Positions 1-8,507 of a stretch of DNA of 64,000 bases are shown here, piece by piece. The stretch comes from Aliirhizobium wenxiniae. GTDB lineage: Bacteria > Pseudomonadota > Alphaproteobacteria > Rhizobiales > Rhizobiaceae. A model generated the notes under the pieces. It did no database searches. It saw only the letters and a list, made by a program, of their open reading frames with translations, and had not been told where the DNA came from. The position numbers were made by a program, and so were the translations under genes. Positions within the stretch are counted from its first letter, which is position 1. Each line of letters opens with the position of its first letter. Location: assembly GCF_019511445.1 (NCBI RefSeq), contig NZ_JAEUAN010000010.1:152489-216488 (forward strand), given 5' to 3'.

Positions 1-444
1 GGCGCCGTGAAGCCGGGCGAGGTGGAGGATATCCTTGCGCTGGATATTGCGCTTCGCCGCGACGACCGGGACTGGTTCGAAAAGCTGCCGCCGGATGTCG
101 AGGCGCAGATCGACCGAAAACTTTATTACGGTCACTTCCTCTGCCATGTCCTGCATCAGGATTATGCCTTGAAAAAGGGCGCGGACGTTGCATCAATCAA
201 GGCACGAATGCTGGAAATTCTGGACGAGCGCGGGGCCGAATACCCGGCCGAGCACAATGTCGGCCACATATATCGTGCGAAGCCGTCCCTCGCGCAGCAC
301 TATCGGTCACTCGATCCGACCAACAGCTTCAATCCGGGTGTCGGCAAGACATCGCGTGAGCGACATTATGGTGGCGCATGCGATTGCGACAATGCGCGTC
401 CAAGAAAGGCGGAGGAGGTGATTGACGTTGTTGCAAACGACTAA
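1..444 (+). CDS. dld: D-lactate dehydrogenase (quinone), C-terminal part
   Basis: The reading frame is open from the first base of the window and ends at TAA 442-444, so only the last ~147 codons are present. The residues match the membrane-binding C-terminal domain of the FAD-dependent, quinone-linked D-lactate dehydrogenase. They include a conserved LYYGHFLCHVLHQDY stretch, the HNVGH motif and the terminal LDPTNSFNPGVGKTS motif that closes this family. The enzyme oxidises D-lactate to pyruvate at the inner face of the cytoplasmic membrane and passes electrons to quinone. The FAD-binding half lies upstream of the window. No C-terminal damage is visible. Confidence 0.85.
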   Translation, partial: GAVKPGEVEDILALDIALRRDDRDWFEKLPPDVEAQIDRKLYYGHFLCHVLHQDYALKKGADVASIKARMLEILDERGAEYPAEHNVGHIYRAKPSLAQHYRSLDPTNSFNPGVGKTSRERHYGGACDCDNARPRKAEEVIDVVAND

Positions 445-479
445 GGACCGAATGGTGTCCCCGTCCAACAACTATTTCC

Positions 480-984
480 GCACCGCTAGCTGGAATGATT
501 GCACTGGAGGGTGCGGATTACGCAAGCCTGTCCGAACGGCAGCGTTCAGAGACGGTCTTTCTGCTCAGTCAGCATACGGCCATGCGGGCCGCCCTCGTGG
601 TCTTCGAACTGATATTCCTGGCCAAACGGAGGTGGCCGAATGGGAAGGCAAGTGACTAGGACGTCACGCATGTGGCGAATACGCTCGACCTCCTGGGTAT
701 TGAGTATCTTTCCGATCGTATAGTGACGGAACTCAGCGGCGGCCAGCAGCAGCTTGTTGCGCTTTGCCGACCACTTCACGCCGGTCAGCAGGGCACGCGT
801 TGTCGCGGACGGTCATCCCGAAATCGTCGTACGCAATGAAGCAACCGGAAACGCTTATGGGGTCAAAATTGAAATTGAGCGGAATGTGAAAGGCAATCTG
901 TTCGTCCATGCGGCACTGGGCTCATGTTCTCGTCGGCTGCGTCGAATGTGGCAGCATCGGCTCCGCATAAGCCTGGAGCCTTAA
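480..984 (+). pseudogene. Remnant of siderophore-type (FecE/FhuC-like) ABC ATPase
   Basis: One frame from about 480 reads AGMIALEGADYASLSERQR, then QHTAMRAALVVFELIFLAKR. This is the segment that follows Walker A in Fe-siderophore ATPases. An in-frame TAG interrupts it at 657-659. The same frame then resumes with LLGIEYLSDRIVTELSGGQQ, the ABC signature, at about 690-760. Walker B and the H-loop are missing. A different frame (about 780-930) supplies a typical ATPase tail, RVVADGHPE followed by YGVKIEIERN. The Walker A segment is also absent. The gene is therefore dead, with a stop codon, an internal deletion of tens of codons and a frame change. Its 3' end overlaps the end of the convergent polymerase gene. 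Confidence 0.75.
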
Positions 985-2247
985 TCCGAAAAGTGCGATC
1001 AGCATCATGAACCACATCTGTTCGCCGCTCAGGAACGCGCTTTCGAGGCATCCGAGGAACGCTGAAAACAGCCAGCAGCGGATAAAGAGTCGTGTCAGCG
1101 CCGGTTCGGTTTTCCGTTTGATGGCGATACTGGCGTGATGGCAAGGCAGGATCACCATCCAGAACACCATGAGCGCCAACAAGGGCCAGCCGCCATGGAG
1201 CAGAAGTTCTAGATACCCGTTATGGGCACTTGTAGCGTCCACCGCCCAGTTGCTCATGGAAGCCTCACCGCCATATACGGCACTGGTGCGCCAGAACGAT
1301 TGGAATCCATAACCCGTCACGGGACTGTTGGATATCGCCGATAGCGCGATCCGCCATATCGCCGCACGATCGGTAAACGTCGGATCGACACCATACGATT
1401 TCAGCAGCGCCTGCATCGACGGCGAGACTGCGGCCGAGATCAGGATATAGTTCATCAAACCGAGTGCGCCGCCGACGACGAGAAGGCGGAAAGGGCCAGC
1501 GCGTTCGAAGAACCAGGTCGCGACCAGGATTGTCGGCAGCATGGCCGCGGCCGTTTTCCCTCCGGTCTTCCAGAGGAAGAAGGCTGCCAGCGCGATAATA
1601 AGCCAGCCGAGCCCGACCGAGTGGCGTGCCCGGATGAAAAGCCCCAGGAACACGCAATAGACCATTGCAGCAGCAGCGGTGTTCTTGTGAAGGAAATAAC
1701 CACGCCAATCGCCGGCAAGGCCGACTTCGACGGCATCACTCGCCTGATGAACAGCGCGCTGCGGTAAAGCCAGGACCCCCAGATAGCAGAGAGCAAGTAT
1801 CAACAGCAGGCAAATACCCATCAGTTTTGCAAAATGCACACCGGTGCGCGGCAATAGCAGAATTCCGCAGGCGCATATGCAGATCAGCATGGCATAGGCC
1901 GCGCGGCGCAGCACAAACATCGGATCAGGCGCGGCTAGGCCGGTGATCACCAACCAGAGGAAGATAATGAGCAGGAAACCCAGGAATTTGACGGTCAGTC
2001 GAACAGCAGGATTAAACGCCAGCATCGCCATCACGGATAGCGAGATGGTGAGCATCACGAACTGATTAAGGGTGTTTGAGCTGTTGAACGGCAGAGATAT
2101 TGTCGATTCGGCAAGGCTCGAGAAAGGCGAAGGCCCGATCCAGAAATAAAGGATGATGACGACAAAAAGGACAGACGATACCATACTCCCAACGGCGACC
2201 TGATGGCTGTCAGAATTGTCGTTCGAGATGTAGCGCTCAGAACTCAT
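922..2247 (-). CDS. O-antigen ligase / ExoQ-like polysaccharide polymerase
   Basis: A 441-residue integral membrane protein with about ten to twelve hydrophobic segments. A large extracytoplasmic loop carries FTDRAAIWRIALSAI, PVTGYGFQSFW and SAHNGYLELLLHGG, which is the Wzy_C / O-antigen ligase signature with its conserved periplasmic His. Among rhizobial proteins the pattern is closest to ExoQ, which polymerises succinoglycan repeat units in the inner membrane. WaaL-type ligation of O-antigen is the alternative, and the sequence alone does not separate the two. The gene stands alone with no glycosyltransferase, flippase or chain-length gene beside it, so its polysaccharide is unknown. The ATG at 2245-2247 is the only sensible start. 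Confidence 0.8.
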   Translation of the reverse strand: MSSERYISNDNSDSHQVAVGSMVSSVLFVVIILYFWIGPSPFSSLAESTISLPFNSSNTLNQFVMLTISLSVMAMLAFNPAVRLTVKFLGFLLIIFLWLVITGLAAPDPMFVLRRAAYAMLICICACGILLLPRTGVHFAKLMGICLLLILALCYLGVLALPQRAVHQASDAVEVGLAGDWRGYFLHKNTAAAAMVYCVFLGLFIRARHSVGLGWLIIALAAFFLWKTGGKTAAAMLPTILVATWFFERAGPFRLLVVGGALGLMNYILISAAVSPSMQALLKSYGVDPTFTDRAAIWRIALSAISNSPVTGYGFQSFWRTSAVYGGEASMSNWAVDATSAHNGYLELLLHGGWPLLALMVFWMVILPCHHASIAIKRKTEPALTRLFIRCWLFSAFLGCLESAFLSGEQMWFMMLIALFGLRLQAYAEPMLPHSTQPTRT

Positions 2248-2555
2248 AATGTTTGCAAGATCCGTGCTGGTTCTGCCAAAGGCTCAAACGTATGTGTTGC
2301 TTTGAGTCGTTGCAAAGCAAACCTTTAATTATCCATAATTGCCGCCTTCATGCCAATACGAATAATCTTGTCCATGGGCGGCCCCTTCGATTGAGATCTT
2401 AACAGCTCATTCTGGCACATTTCGATGCCGTTCAGGGGCCGTCCACTCCAACATCAAGGGCAAAGCGACAAAGTTGGCTGACACACTCGACAATTTATTC
2501 GCTAACACCGAATTGGCGTGACGAGACACAAAGGCGCGCGAACAGGTCGCTCCCC
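2248..2555. other. Intergenic stretch without a gene
   Basis: These 308 bases should hold the promoter of the minus-strand polymerase gene on the left and the 3' untranslated end of the lyase operon on the right. I see no ORF with recognisable content, no tRNA and no strong hairpin. Confidence 0.5.
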
Positions 2556-3887
2556 TTATTCTCCCCCGCGTTCGGCAAGCCTAGCCACGAGATCCGCTGA
2601 GCAACCCGTGTAGCCCGCCGTGTCCAGCGTCACCATGTCATAGCTCGCCATTTCTGGGTGCTCTGCGATCGCTTTCGTGAAGGGCACGCCCTCCATGACC
2701 GAACGCTGGGCTGCCTCGTAAAGCATGTGATGCGCCTTGTGACGGCCGAGACGGTCGGAAAGCTGCATCATGGCCGCTTCCGAGACAATCAAGCCGTTGG
2801 TGATCTCGACATTGCGTTTCATCGCGTCGGCATGCACCACGAGGCCGGTGACAAGACGCGCGAGGGTGGAGGCGACCGAGGCGCCGAGAATGGCGATTTC
2901 GGGAACGGCGACATCGGCAACATTGGTGGCGGACGAATCCCCTTCATCCATGCGCACCATCGAGCCCAGCATCAGCGGCAGGCGCGCGGACAGGAGGCGG
3001 CAGAGGCTGATCAGCAGAAGTGCGGTCGAGGGATTGCGCTTCTGGGCCATGGTCGAGCTGCCGACCTTGCCCATATGGAAAGCCTCTTCGACTTCGCCGA
3101 TTTCGGTACGCTGCATGAAGACAACGTCCTGGGCGATTTTTTCAGCCGTTCCGGCGAGCAATGCCAAGGCAGAGAAATAGTCGGTGGCGCGATCGAAGGA
3201 TGAGCGCATCGGCAGAATTGCCGGCTCAAGTCCGAGGATTTCGGCCATTTTTGCCTCGACCGCCGGCCCCTTGTCTCCCATTGCCGCAAAGGTTCCGATG
3301 GCGCCGCCGAGGCAGGCAACGAAGGACGGCACGATGCGATCTTGCAACCTTGCGCGATCGCGGCGGACCTCTTCCAGCCAGCCCGTCACCTTGAAACCGA
3401 AGGTCATCGGCAGGGCGTGCTGTCCGTGAGTGCGCCCGGCCTGAAGCGTATCGCGGTGGGCGACCGCTAGTTCCGACAGCGATGTTTCCGCAATCGCGAG
3501 GCTGGAATCGATGAGCTTCTGGGTGCGGCGCATCTGCAATGCCACGCCGGTATCAAAAATATTCTGTGTCGTTGCCCCCCAATGGATATAGCCGGCTGCC
3601 GGTTCGCCGGCGAACTCCTCCATCTGGCGCAGGACGGGCACGAACGGATGCTGGGCGTGGGCGATATCGCGGCTGAGGCGCTCGGTATCGAAGCGCTCAT
3701 GCCGGCTTGCTTGCGTAATCGCCGGCACGACATCGGCCGGGATGACGCCGAGCTGGCCCTGAGCCTGTGCGAGTGCGGCCTCGACATCCAGCCAGGCTTG
3801 CAGGGTCTGCAGGTCGCTCCAGATTTCCTTCGCCTCTGTGCTGAACCAATGGCGGGTGATGAAGGAGTCGAACATTCCTGCAGTCAT
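2556..3887 (-). CDS. Adenylosuccinate lyase / PcaB-family lyase
   Basis: A 443-residue member of the fumarase/aspartase superfamily. These are cytosolic homotetramers that eliminate or cycloisomerise across a carboxylated C-C bond. THGQ near residues 153-156 is the conserved His region. GSSTMAQKRNP at 276-286 is the signature loop (family consensus GSSxMPxKxNP, here with A for P). Similarity in layout is to 3-carboxy-cis,cis-muconate lactonising enzyme (PcaB) and to bacterial adenylosuccinate-lyase-like catabolic enzymes. The housekeeping purB is unlikely, because the gene sits downstream of a tripartite tricarboxylate transporter binding protein and no purine genes are near. A hairpin terminator separates it from that gene. 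The substrate is probably a polycarboxylate imported by the neighbouring transporter; this is inference. Confidence 0.8.
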   Translation of the reverse strand: MTAGMFDSFITRHWFSTEAKEIWSDLQTLQAWLDVEAALAQAQGQLGVIPADVVPAITQASRHERFDTERLSRDIAHAQHPFVPVLRQMEEFAGEPAAGYIHWGATTQNIFDTGVALQMRRTQKLIDSSLAIAETSLSELAVAHRDTLQAGRTHGQHALPMTFGFKVTGWLEEVRRDRARLQDRIVPSFVACLGGAIGTFAAMGDKGPAVEAKMAEILGLEPAILPMRSSFDRATDYFSALALLAGTAEKIAQDVVFMQRTEIGEVEEAFHMGKVGSSTMAQKRNPSTALLLISLCRLLSARLPLMLGSMVRMDEGDSSATNVADVAVPEIAILGASVASTLARLVTGLVVHADAMKRNVEITNGLIVSEAAMMQLSDRLGRHKAHHMLYEAAQRSVMEGVPFTKAIAEHPEMASYDMVTLDTAGYTGCSADLVARLAERGGE

Positions 3888-3924
3888 GGCAAATCCGGAT
3901 CTTTATCAATCAATGAAATGAAAA

Positions 3925-3948
3925 GGCGCTCCGGATTACCGGAGCGCC
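3925..3948 (-). terminator. Hairpin terminator after the TctC-like gene
   Basis: A perfect 10-bp stem GGCGCTCCGG / CCGGAGCGCC surrounds a 4-base loop. Read on the minus strand it is followed by TTTTCATTT. It lies 16 bases past the binding-protein stop and before the lyase start. It probably lowers lyase transcription relative to the binding protein and need not be a full stop. Confidence 0.75.
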
Positions 3949-3964
3949 ATGTGCATCAGGCGCG

Positions 3965-4936
3965 TTATTCCGCGGAGATCGAGGATTCCTCAACGATCTT
4001 CTTATAGGTATTCGCCTGTTCGTCGATGAAACCGGTGAACTCGCCGACCGGCATCGGGGCGGCGGCAAATCCTGCATCGGCAAGGCGCTTCTTGACGTCA
4101 TCCTGAGCCAGCGATTGCGCGATCGCATCGCTGATCTTCTTGGCAGCAGCCTCATCGGTGCCGGCCTTGACGAACAATCCCTGCCAGAGCGGCAGCGCCA
4201 GGCCGTTGAAGCCTTCGATCTCGCCGAGAGCCGGCACGTCAGGCAGGGCCGCAGCACGCTCGGCACTGGTGACGGCCAGAATGCGGATCTTGTTTTCCTT
4301 GGCGAAAGGAAGTGCCGTCGACGTCGTCAGCACCGCGGAATTGAGAATGCCGGCGAGAAGATCATTCGAAACCTGGGTGCCGCCACGATAGGGCGCATGC
4401 AGCAGCTTTACGCCAGCGCGGTGGCCAATCATTTCTCCGACGAAATGCTGGGCGGATCCGATACCCGGCGAACCGAAGGTTACGGTTTCCGGCTGTTCCT
4501 TGGCGGCGGCGACGAGTTCTGCAAGCGTCTTGTAAGGCGATTCCGCCGGTACGGCGATTGCCATCGAGGTCAAGGCGGTGCGACCGACCGGAAGTGTCAT
4601 TTCCTTCCAGTCGATGCCGACCGACTTGTTGACCATCGGCACGGCAACCGTGTCGAAGCCGCCGTAATAGAGCGTCGAGCCGTCGGCCTTGCCGTTGATC
4701 AGCTTTTGCAGGGCGATCATGCCGCTGGCGCCGGTTGCGTTTTCCACGACGACGGAACGGCCAAGACGTTTGGTCAGTTCAGGCGCCATGACGCGTGCCG
4801 CATAATCGGCACTGCCGCCGGCCGAGTAGCCAACCAGCAGCGTCATCGGACCGCTATCCTGTGCGGATACCGCAATCGGCGATGTGGCGAACGCAAGCGA
4901 AGTTACCGCCGCGGCGATGAAAGAACGTCTGAACAT
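3965..4936 (-). CDS. Tripartite tricarboxylate transporter binding protein (TctC/Bug family)
   Basis: A 323-residue periplasmic solute-binding protein. The start ATG at 4934-4936 is chosen because GGAGG lies just upstream and a classical signal peptide follows (MFRRSFIAAAV, cleavage near VSA-QD); longer readings run into the promoter. The mature part opens with LVGYSAGGSADYAARVMAPEL and VVVENATGASGMIA, the pattern of Bug/TctC proteins, which bind carboxylates such as citrate, tricarballylate, glutarate or aromatic acids. It should deliver substrate to the TctB/TctA membrane pair encoded divergently at 6.2-8.2 kb. It faces the regulator gene across a 150-bp region that carries a perfect palindrome. 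Confidence 0.88.
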   Translation of the reverse strand: MFRRSFIAAAVTSLAFATSPIAVSAQDSGPMTLLVGYSAGGSADYAARVMAPELTKRLGRSVVVENATGASGMIALQKLINGKADGSTLYYGGFDTVAVPMVNKSVGIDWKEMTLPVGRTALTSMAIAVPAESPYKTLAELVAAAKEQPETVTFGSPGIGSAQHFVGEMIGHRAGVKLLHAPYRGGTQVSNDLLAGILNSAVLTTSTALPFAKENKIRILAVTSAERAAALPDVPALGEIEGFNGLALPLWQGLFVKAGTDEAAAKKISDAIAQSLAQDDVKKRLADAGFAAAPMPVGEFTGFIDEQANTYKKIVEESSISAE

Positions 4937-4951
4937 TTTTCCTCCTGACCA

Positions 4952-4971
4952 GATACAATACATATTGTATC
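4952..4971. promoter_or_regulatory. Perfect palindromic operator for the GntR/LacI hybrid regulator
   Basis: GATACAATA-CA-TATTGTATC is an exact 9-bp inverted repeat with a 2-base centre. It sits directly upstream of the binding-protein ribosome-binding site and in the shared divergent promoter region, which suits autorepression and repression of the transporter by the adjacent regulator. Confidence 0.7.
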
Positions 4972-5055
4972 GAAAAGATAAGTCATGTAGACAGCTGTTA
5001 TACCCCGAATAACAGAGTTTCAAGCCGAATTGCGAAAAATCAGATTCCGCTTGAT

Positions 5056-5075
5056 GTATCATATTGTATTGTATT
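5056..5075. promoter_or_regulatory. Second, degenerate copy of the operator at the regulator gene
   Basis: GTATCATATTGTAT followed by a further TTGTATT repeats the half-site of the perfect palindrome about 100 bp away and abuts the AAGGAGG ribosome-binding site of the regulator gene. The spacing would allow bridging of both promoters. The match is imperfect. Confidence 0.5.
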
Positions 5076-5087
5076 AAGGAGGCATTC

Positions 5088-6194
5088 ATGTCCGAGTCTA
5101 GCCGACTTCAATCCTATTTGCGGTCCGTCGCCCTGACGGCGACGCCGGGAGAGCGCCTGCCCACCGTGCGGCAGTTGATGCGCGATTTCTCGTTGAGCCA
5201 GCAGAATGTCGAACGCGCATTAAAGGCGTTGAAGGATGAGGGGCTTGTTGCCGCGCATGTCGGTCGCGGCACGTTTTTCACAGGCACGAATATCGAGCCG
5301 GTTTCCGCACCGCGCGGTGCAGCCGGCGTGGAAAAGGCTCAACGCAGCGTCATCCTTTTGCGGCGCTCATCCAACAATCTTCGCGGACGTTTCGTTCTGG
5401 AAGAGCTGCAGCGGCGGCTTTCCGATGCCGGCCACGTGACGCTTGAAGTCGGCTATTCCGATCCGGAACATGCGAAGCAGGTGCTGCAGACCCTGCCGCG
5501 CTTCGATGCCTGCATCGTGCAGAACTCGTTCGATACGATGCCGGTGGACATGATCGCCGCGATCCGCCGCAAGACCGAGACGATCATCGTCGACGGCGCC
5601 TGGCTGGTTGGTACCGATATCGACGCGGTCGGGTTCGAGTGGGGACAGTCGGTCGAGACCGCGGTTCAGCGCCTGACCTCGACAGGGCATGACAAGATCC
5701 ACTTTCTAACCACTTCCAGCTTCTTTCTGGCCAATGAAATGGGCCTTCATCGCTGGCGCAATCTGCGTGAACGCCCGGATCTGGCAAACATCCTGCAGCC
5801 GGAAATCCGCGTCGCAACACTGCCGCCCAAGGACTACGAGCATATTGCGGTCAGCGCGGCCCTGCAGGATCTCAAGGATGGGCCGAAAACCGGCCGGCAT
5901 GCGCTGATCATCTGGGGTGTCGATGACGGCGCCAAGTTCAGGTCGCTCATGGAACAGGCAGGGTTCGCCATTCCGACGGACGTGTCAGTCATCCTTCTCG
6001 GTCGCACCGATCTTGCGCCGGAAGCCGGCGGTTTCTTTCACGTGATCGGCTATAGCGCCGCAGATCAGGTCGATGGCGTCTATCGCCGTCTCATCGAGCG
6101 CTGGCAGAAGCCGCAGGAGCCTTTCGGGCTCAGGCTTCTGCCGATGACAGAACATCCCGGCCCCTCTCTCGGCGGGCAGGTCTCTACAAAATAA
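5088..6194 (+). CDS. GntR-type HTH / LacI-type effector-domain regulator
   Basis: A 368-residue regulator. Residues ~5-60 form a GntR-like winged helix (GERLPTVRQLMRDFSLSQ, then ALKALKDEGLVAAHVGRGTF). The remaining ~290 residues are a periplasmic-binding-protein-like effector domain of the LacI/GalR kind. This hybrid layout is known from AraR-type repressors. The start is the ATG at 5088, seven bases after AAGGAGG; the upstream TTG is less likely. It is followed after 26 bases by tctB and tctA, so the regulator and membrane subunits share a transcript, with the binding-protein gene divergent. It probably senses the transported carboxylate or a derivative. Confidence 0.85.
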   Translation: MSESSRLQSYLRSVALTATPGERLPTVRQLMRDFSLSQQNVERALKALKDEGLVAAHVGRGTFFTGTNIEPVSAPRGAAGVEKAQRSVILLRRSSNNLRGRFVLEELQRRLSDAGHVTLEVGYSDPEHAKQVLQTLPRFDACIVQNSFDTMPVDMIAAIRRKTETIIVDGAWLVGTDIDAVGFEWGQSVETAVQRLTSTGHDKIHFLTTSSFFLANEMGLHRWRNLRERPDLANILQPEIRVATLPPKDYEHIAVSAALQDLKDGPKTGRHALIIWGVDDGAKFRSLMEQAGFAIPTDVSVILLGRTDLAPEAGGFFHVIGYSAADQVDGVYRRLIERWQKPQEPFGLRLLPMTEHPGPSLGGQVSTK

Positions 6195-6220
6195 CCTTCA
6201 CACCAGGGAGGAAGGTAAGC

Positions 6221-6679
6221 ATGACGCGGATACGCGGACAAAAGGATCTCGGCATCGGGGTGATCTATCTCGCCCTTGGCCTTGCCGGTTTCATCATTGC
6301 CAGGGACTATTCCTTCGGCACGTCGGGGCGCATGGGCCCCGGATATTTTCCGACCATTATCTCCGGTCTACTGATCCTTTTCGGCATCATCGCCATGCTG
6401 CGCGGTATTCTGCGCGAGGGCCAGCCGATCGGCCGGATAAACTGGAAGGGAATGGCGCTGATCACCCTGTCGGTCTGCGCCTTCGGCTATCTTCTGGAGA
6501 CGGCGGGCGTGATCGTCGCGCTCTCGGCGCTGATCCTCATTTCTGCTGCGGCCAGCGAGAGGTTCCGCTTCGAATTGCGCGCAGCACTCGGCCTCGTCGC
6601 CTTCATCATCTTCTGCGCCGTTATCTTCATCGAGGGCCTTGGCGTCCCCATGCCGCTCATCGGCGAATGGTTCAAGTGA
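6221..6679 (+). CDS. Tripartite tricarboxylate transporter small membrane subunit TctB
   Basis: A 152-residue protein with four hydrophobic segments. Its N-terminal pattern, FSFGTSGRMGPGYFP preceded by DLGIGVIYLALGLAGFI, is diagnostic for the TctB family (DUF1468). TctB is the small membrane component that pairs with TctA in sodium- or proton-coupled, binding-protein-dependent secondary uptake. GGGAGGAAGG lies upstream of the ATG. The tctA start follows ten bases after its stop, so translation is probably coupled. Confidence 0.88.
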   Translation: MTRIRGQKDLGIGVIYLALGLAGFIIARDYSFGTSGRMGPGYFPTIISGLLILFGIIAMLRGILREGQPIGRINWKGMALITLSVCAFGYLLETAGVIVALSALILISAAASERFRFELRAALGLVAFIIFCAVIFIEGLGVPMPLIGEWFK

Positions 6680-6689
6680 GGCGCAAGTG

Positions 6690-8192
6690 ATGGATATTTT
6701 CGCAAATCTCTGGCTCGGCTTCACCGTTGCCGGCACATTCTACAATCTTTTCTATTGCCTTGTCGGCGTCTTCCTCGGCACTGCCATCGGCGTTCTGCCG
6801 GGTCTGGGACCGGTCGCGACGATCGCCATGCTTCTGCCGATCACCTTCGGCCTGCCGCCGGAATCGGCGCTGATCATGCTGGCCGGTATCTATTACGGTG
6901 CCCAGTATGGTGGATCGACGACCGCAATTCTCGTTAATCTGCCGGGCGAACCATCTTCCGTCGTGACGGCGCTCGACGGTTACCAGATGGCGCGTCAGGG
7001 GCATGCCGGCCGCGCGCTTTCGACGGCTGCCATCGGCTCTTTCATTGCCGGCACGATCTCGACCATTCTGATTGCAGTATTTGCGCCGGCGCTTGCCGCC
7101 GTCGCGCTGCAGTTCGGTCCGGCCGAATATTTCTCGCTGATGGTTCTCGGCCTGATCGCCTCGATCGTCATGGCGTCCGGCCCGCTGCTCCATGCGCTCG
7201 GCATGATCCTTGTCGGGCTTTTGCTCGGCATGGCGGGTACCGATGTGAATTCTGCCGTGCCCCGCTACACATTCGGCATGCCGCTTCTGTCTGACGGGCT
7301 CGATTTCGTCGTTATCGCCATGGGCATCTTCGGTCTCGGCGAGATCATCGCCAATCTCGAAGACGAAGCGGACCGCTCGGTGATGACGAAACGGGTCACC
7401 GGTCTGATGCCGTCCAAGGAAGACTGGAAACGCATCATTGCTCCTATCCTGCGCGGCACGGCGCTCGGTTCGCTGCTGGGCATCCTGCCGGGCGGCGGTG
7501 CGGCACTCGCCTCGTTCGGCTCCTATTCGCTCGAGAAGAAATTCGCCAAACATCCGGAAGAATTCGGCAAGGGTGCGATCGAAGGCGTTGCCGGGCCGGA
7601 ATCGGCCAACAATGCCGGTGCCCAGACGTCGTTCATTCCCATGCTGACGCTCGGCCTGCCGTCGAATTCAGTGATGGCGCTGATGATCGGTGCGATGATT
7701 ATTCAGGGCATTCAACCCGGCCCCTCCGTCATGACCGAACAGCCCACGCTGTTCTGGGGCCTGATCGCATCCATGTGGATCGGCAATGCAATGCTGCTTG
7801 TCCTCAATCTGCCGCTGATCGGGCTGTGGGTGCGGATGATCGCCATTCCCTACAACTTCCTCTTCCCGATCATCATCGTCTTCTGCGCGATCGGTGTCTT
7901 CAGCGTCAACAACAACGCCTTCGACATCTATATGATGGCGATCTTCGGTGTGGTCGGCTACGTCTTCCGCAAGCTCGACGCGGAGCCGGCACCGTTGCTG
8001 CTGGCTTTCATCCTTGGCCCGATGATGGAGGAGTTCCTGCGCCGGACACTGCTTTTCTCGAAGGGCGATCCGAGCGTATTCATTACTCGCCCGGTAAGCG
8101 CCGGCCTGCTGATCGTCGCCGCTGTGTTGCTGGTCGCCGTGCTGCTGCCAGCCGTACGCAAGGGACGCGAGAAGGCGTTTCAGGAAGAGTAA
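6690..8192 (+). CDS. Tripartite tricarboxylate transporter large membrane subunit TctA
   Basis: A 500-residue, about twelve-span permease. The duplicated TctA signature is clear: [19 protein letters not shown] with [20 protein letters not shown] in the first half, and [19 protein letters not shown] with [18 protein letters not shown] in the second. It forms the translocation path of a TTT system together with TctB and the periplasmic TctC-like protein. The ATG at 6690 is preferred because it begins [10 protein letters not shown], as in the family; an earlier in-frame start lies inside tctB. A hairpin follows the stop. Confidence 0.9.
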   Translation: MDIFANLWLGFTVAGTFYNLFYCLVGVFLGTAIGVLPGLGPVATIAMLLPITFGLPPESALIMLAGIYYGAQYGGSTTAILVNLPGEPSSVVTALDGYQMARQGHAGRALSTAAIGSFIAGTISTILIAVFAPALAAVALQFGPAEYFSLMVLGLIASIVMASGPLLHALGMILVGLLLGMAGTDVNSAVPRYTFGMPLLSDGLDFVVIAMGIFGLGEIIANLEDEADRSVMTKRVTGLMPSKEDWKRIIAPILRGTALGSLLGILPGGGAALASFGSYSLEKKFAKHPEEFGKGAIEGVAGPESANNAGAQTSFIPMLTLGLPSNSVMALMIGAMIIQGIQPGPSVMTEQPTLFWGLIASMWIGNAMLLVLNLPLIGLWVRMIAIPYNFLFPIIIVFCAIGVFSVNNNAFDIYMMAIFGVVGYVFRKLDAEPAPLLLAFILGPMMEEFLRRTLLFSKGDPSVFITRPVSAGLLIVAAVLLVAVLLPAVRKGREKAFQEE

Positions 8193-8204
8193 ATGTTTTT
8201 TCAT

Positions 8205-8231
8205 CCGGACAGGAACATGCTGCCTGTCCGG
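8205..8231 (+). terminator. Hairpin after tctA
   Basis: A 9-bp stem CCGGACAGG / CCTGTCCGG with a 9-base loop begins 12 bases after the tctA stop. The downstream T-run is weak, so efficiency is uncertain. Confidence 0.6.
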
Positions 8232-8507
8232 GTATCCGTTTTGAACCGAAGAATATTGTTGGTACTGCGGGTTTTCGGTTCAACTCCACCATTTCCAGCC
8301 ACATCACGCGAATTGCCGGTAACGTCTAACTGCAGCCGACGATCACATCCAACGACATCGATTTACAGTTGGTCATGAAATCGGACTGGATTTCGACAGA
8401 CATGCCCTGTTTTTCAGGACTGATCGACACTATGCCTCAAGTTCCATGAGGTTGCCCGAACGCTGAATTAGACTGCGTGGAAAATAGTAAATGGCTTTAG
8501 CTTCAGG
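8232..8507. other. Intergenic stretch without a gene
   Basis: This is the non-coding remainder between the tctA hairpin and the dead Na/Pi cotransporter gene. No ORF, tRNA or repeat is convincing here. Confidence 0.45.

Noticed and set aside
3965..5089. Longer reading of the TctC-like protein starting at 5089
   Set aside because: It would cover the palindromic operator and place the signal peptide internally; the ATG at 4936 has a proper ribosome-binding site.
8255..8300. Sequence GGTTCAACTCC suggesting a tRNA or tmRNA 3' end near the tctA terminator
   Set aside because: The T-stem does not pair, no acceptor stem or anticodon arm can be built, and no CCA end fits.
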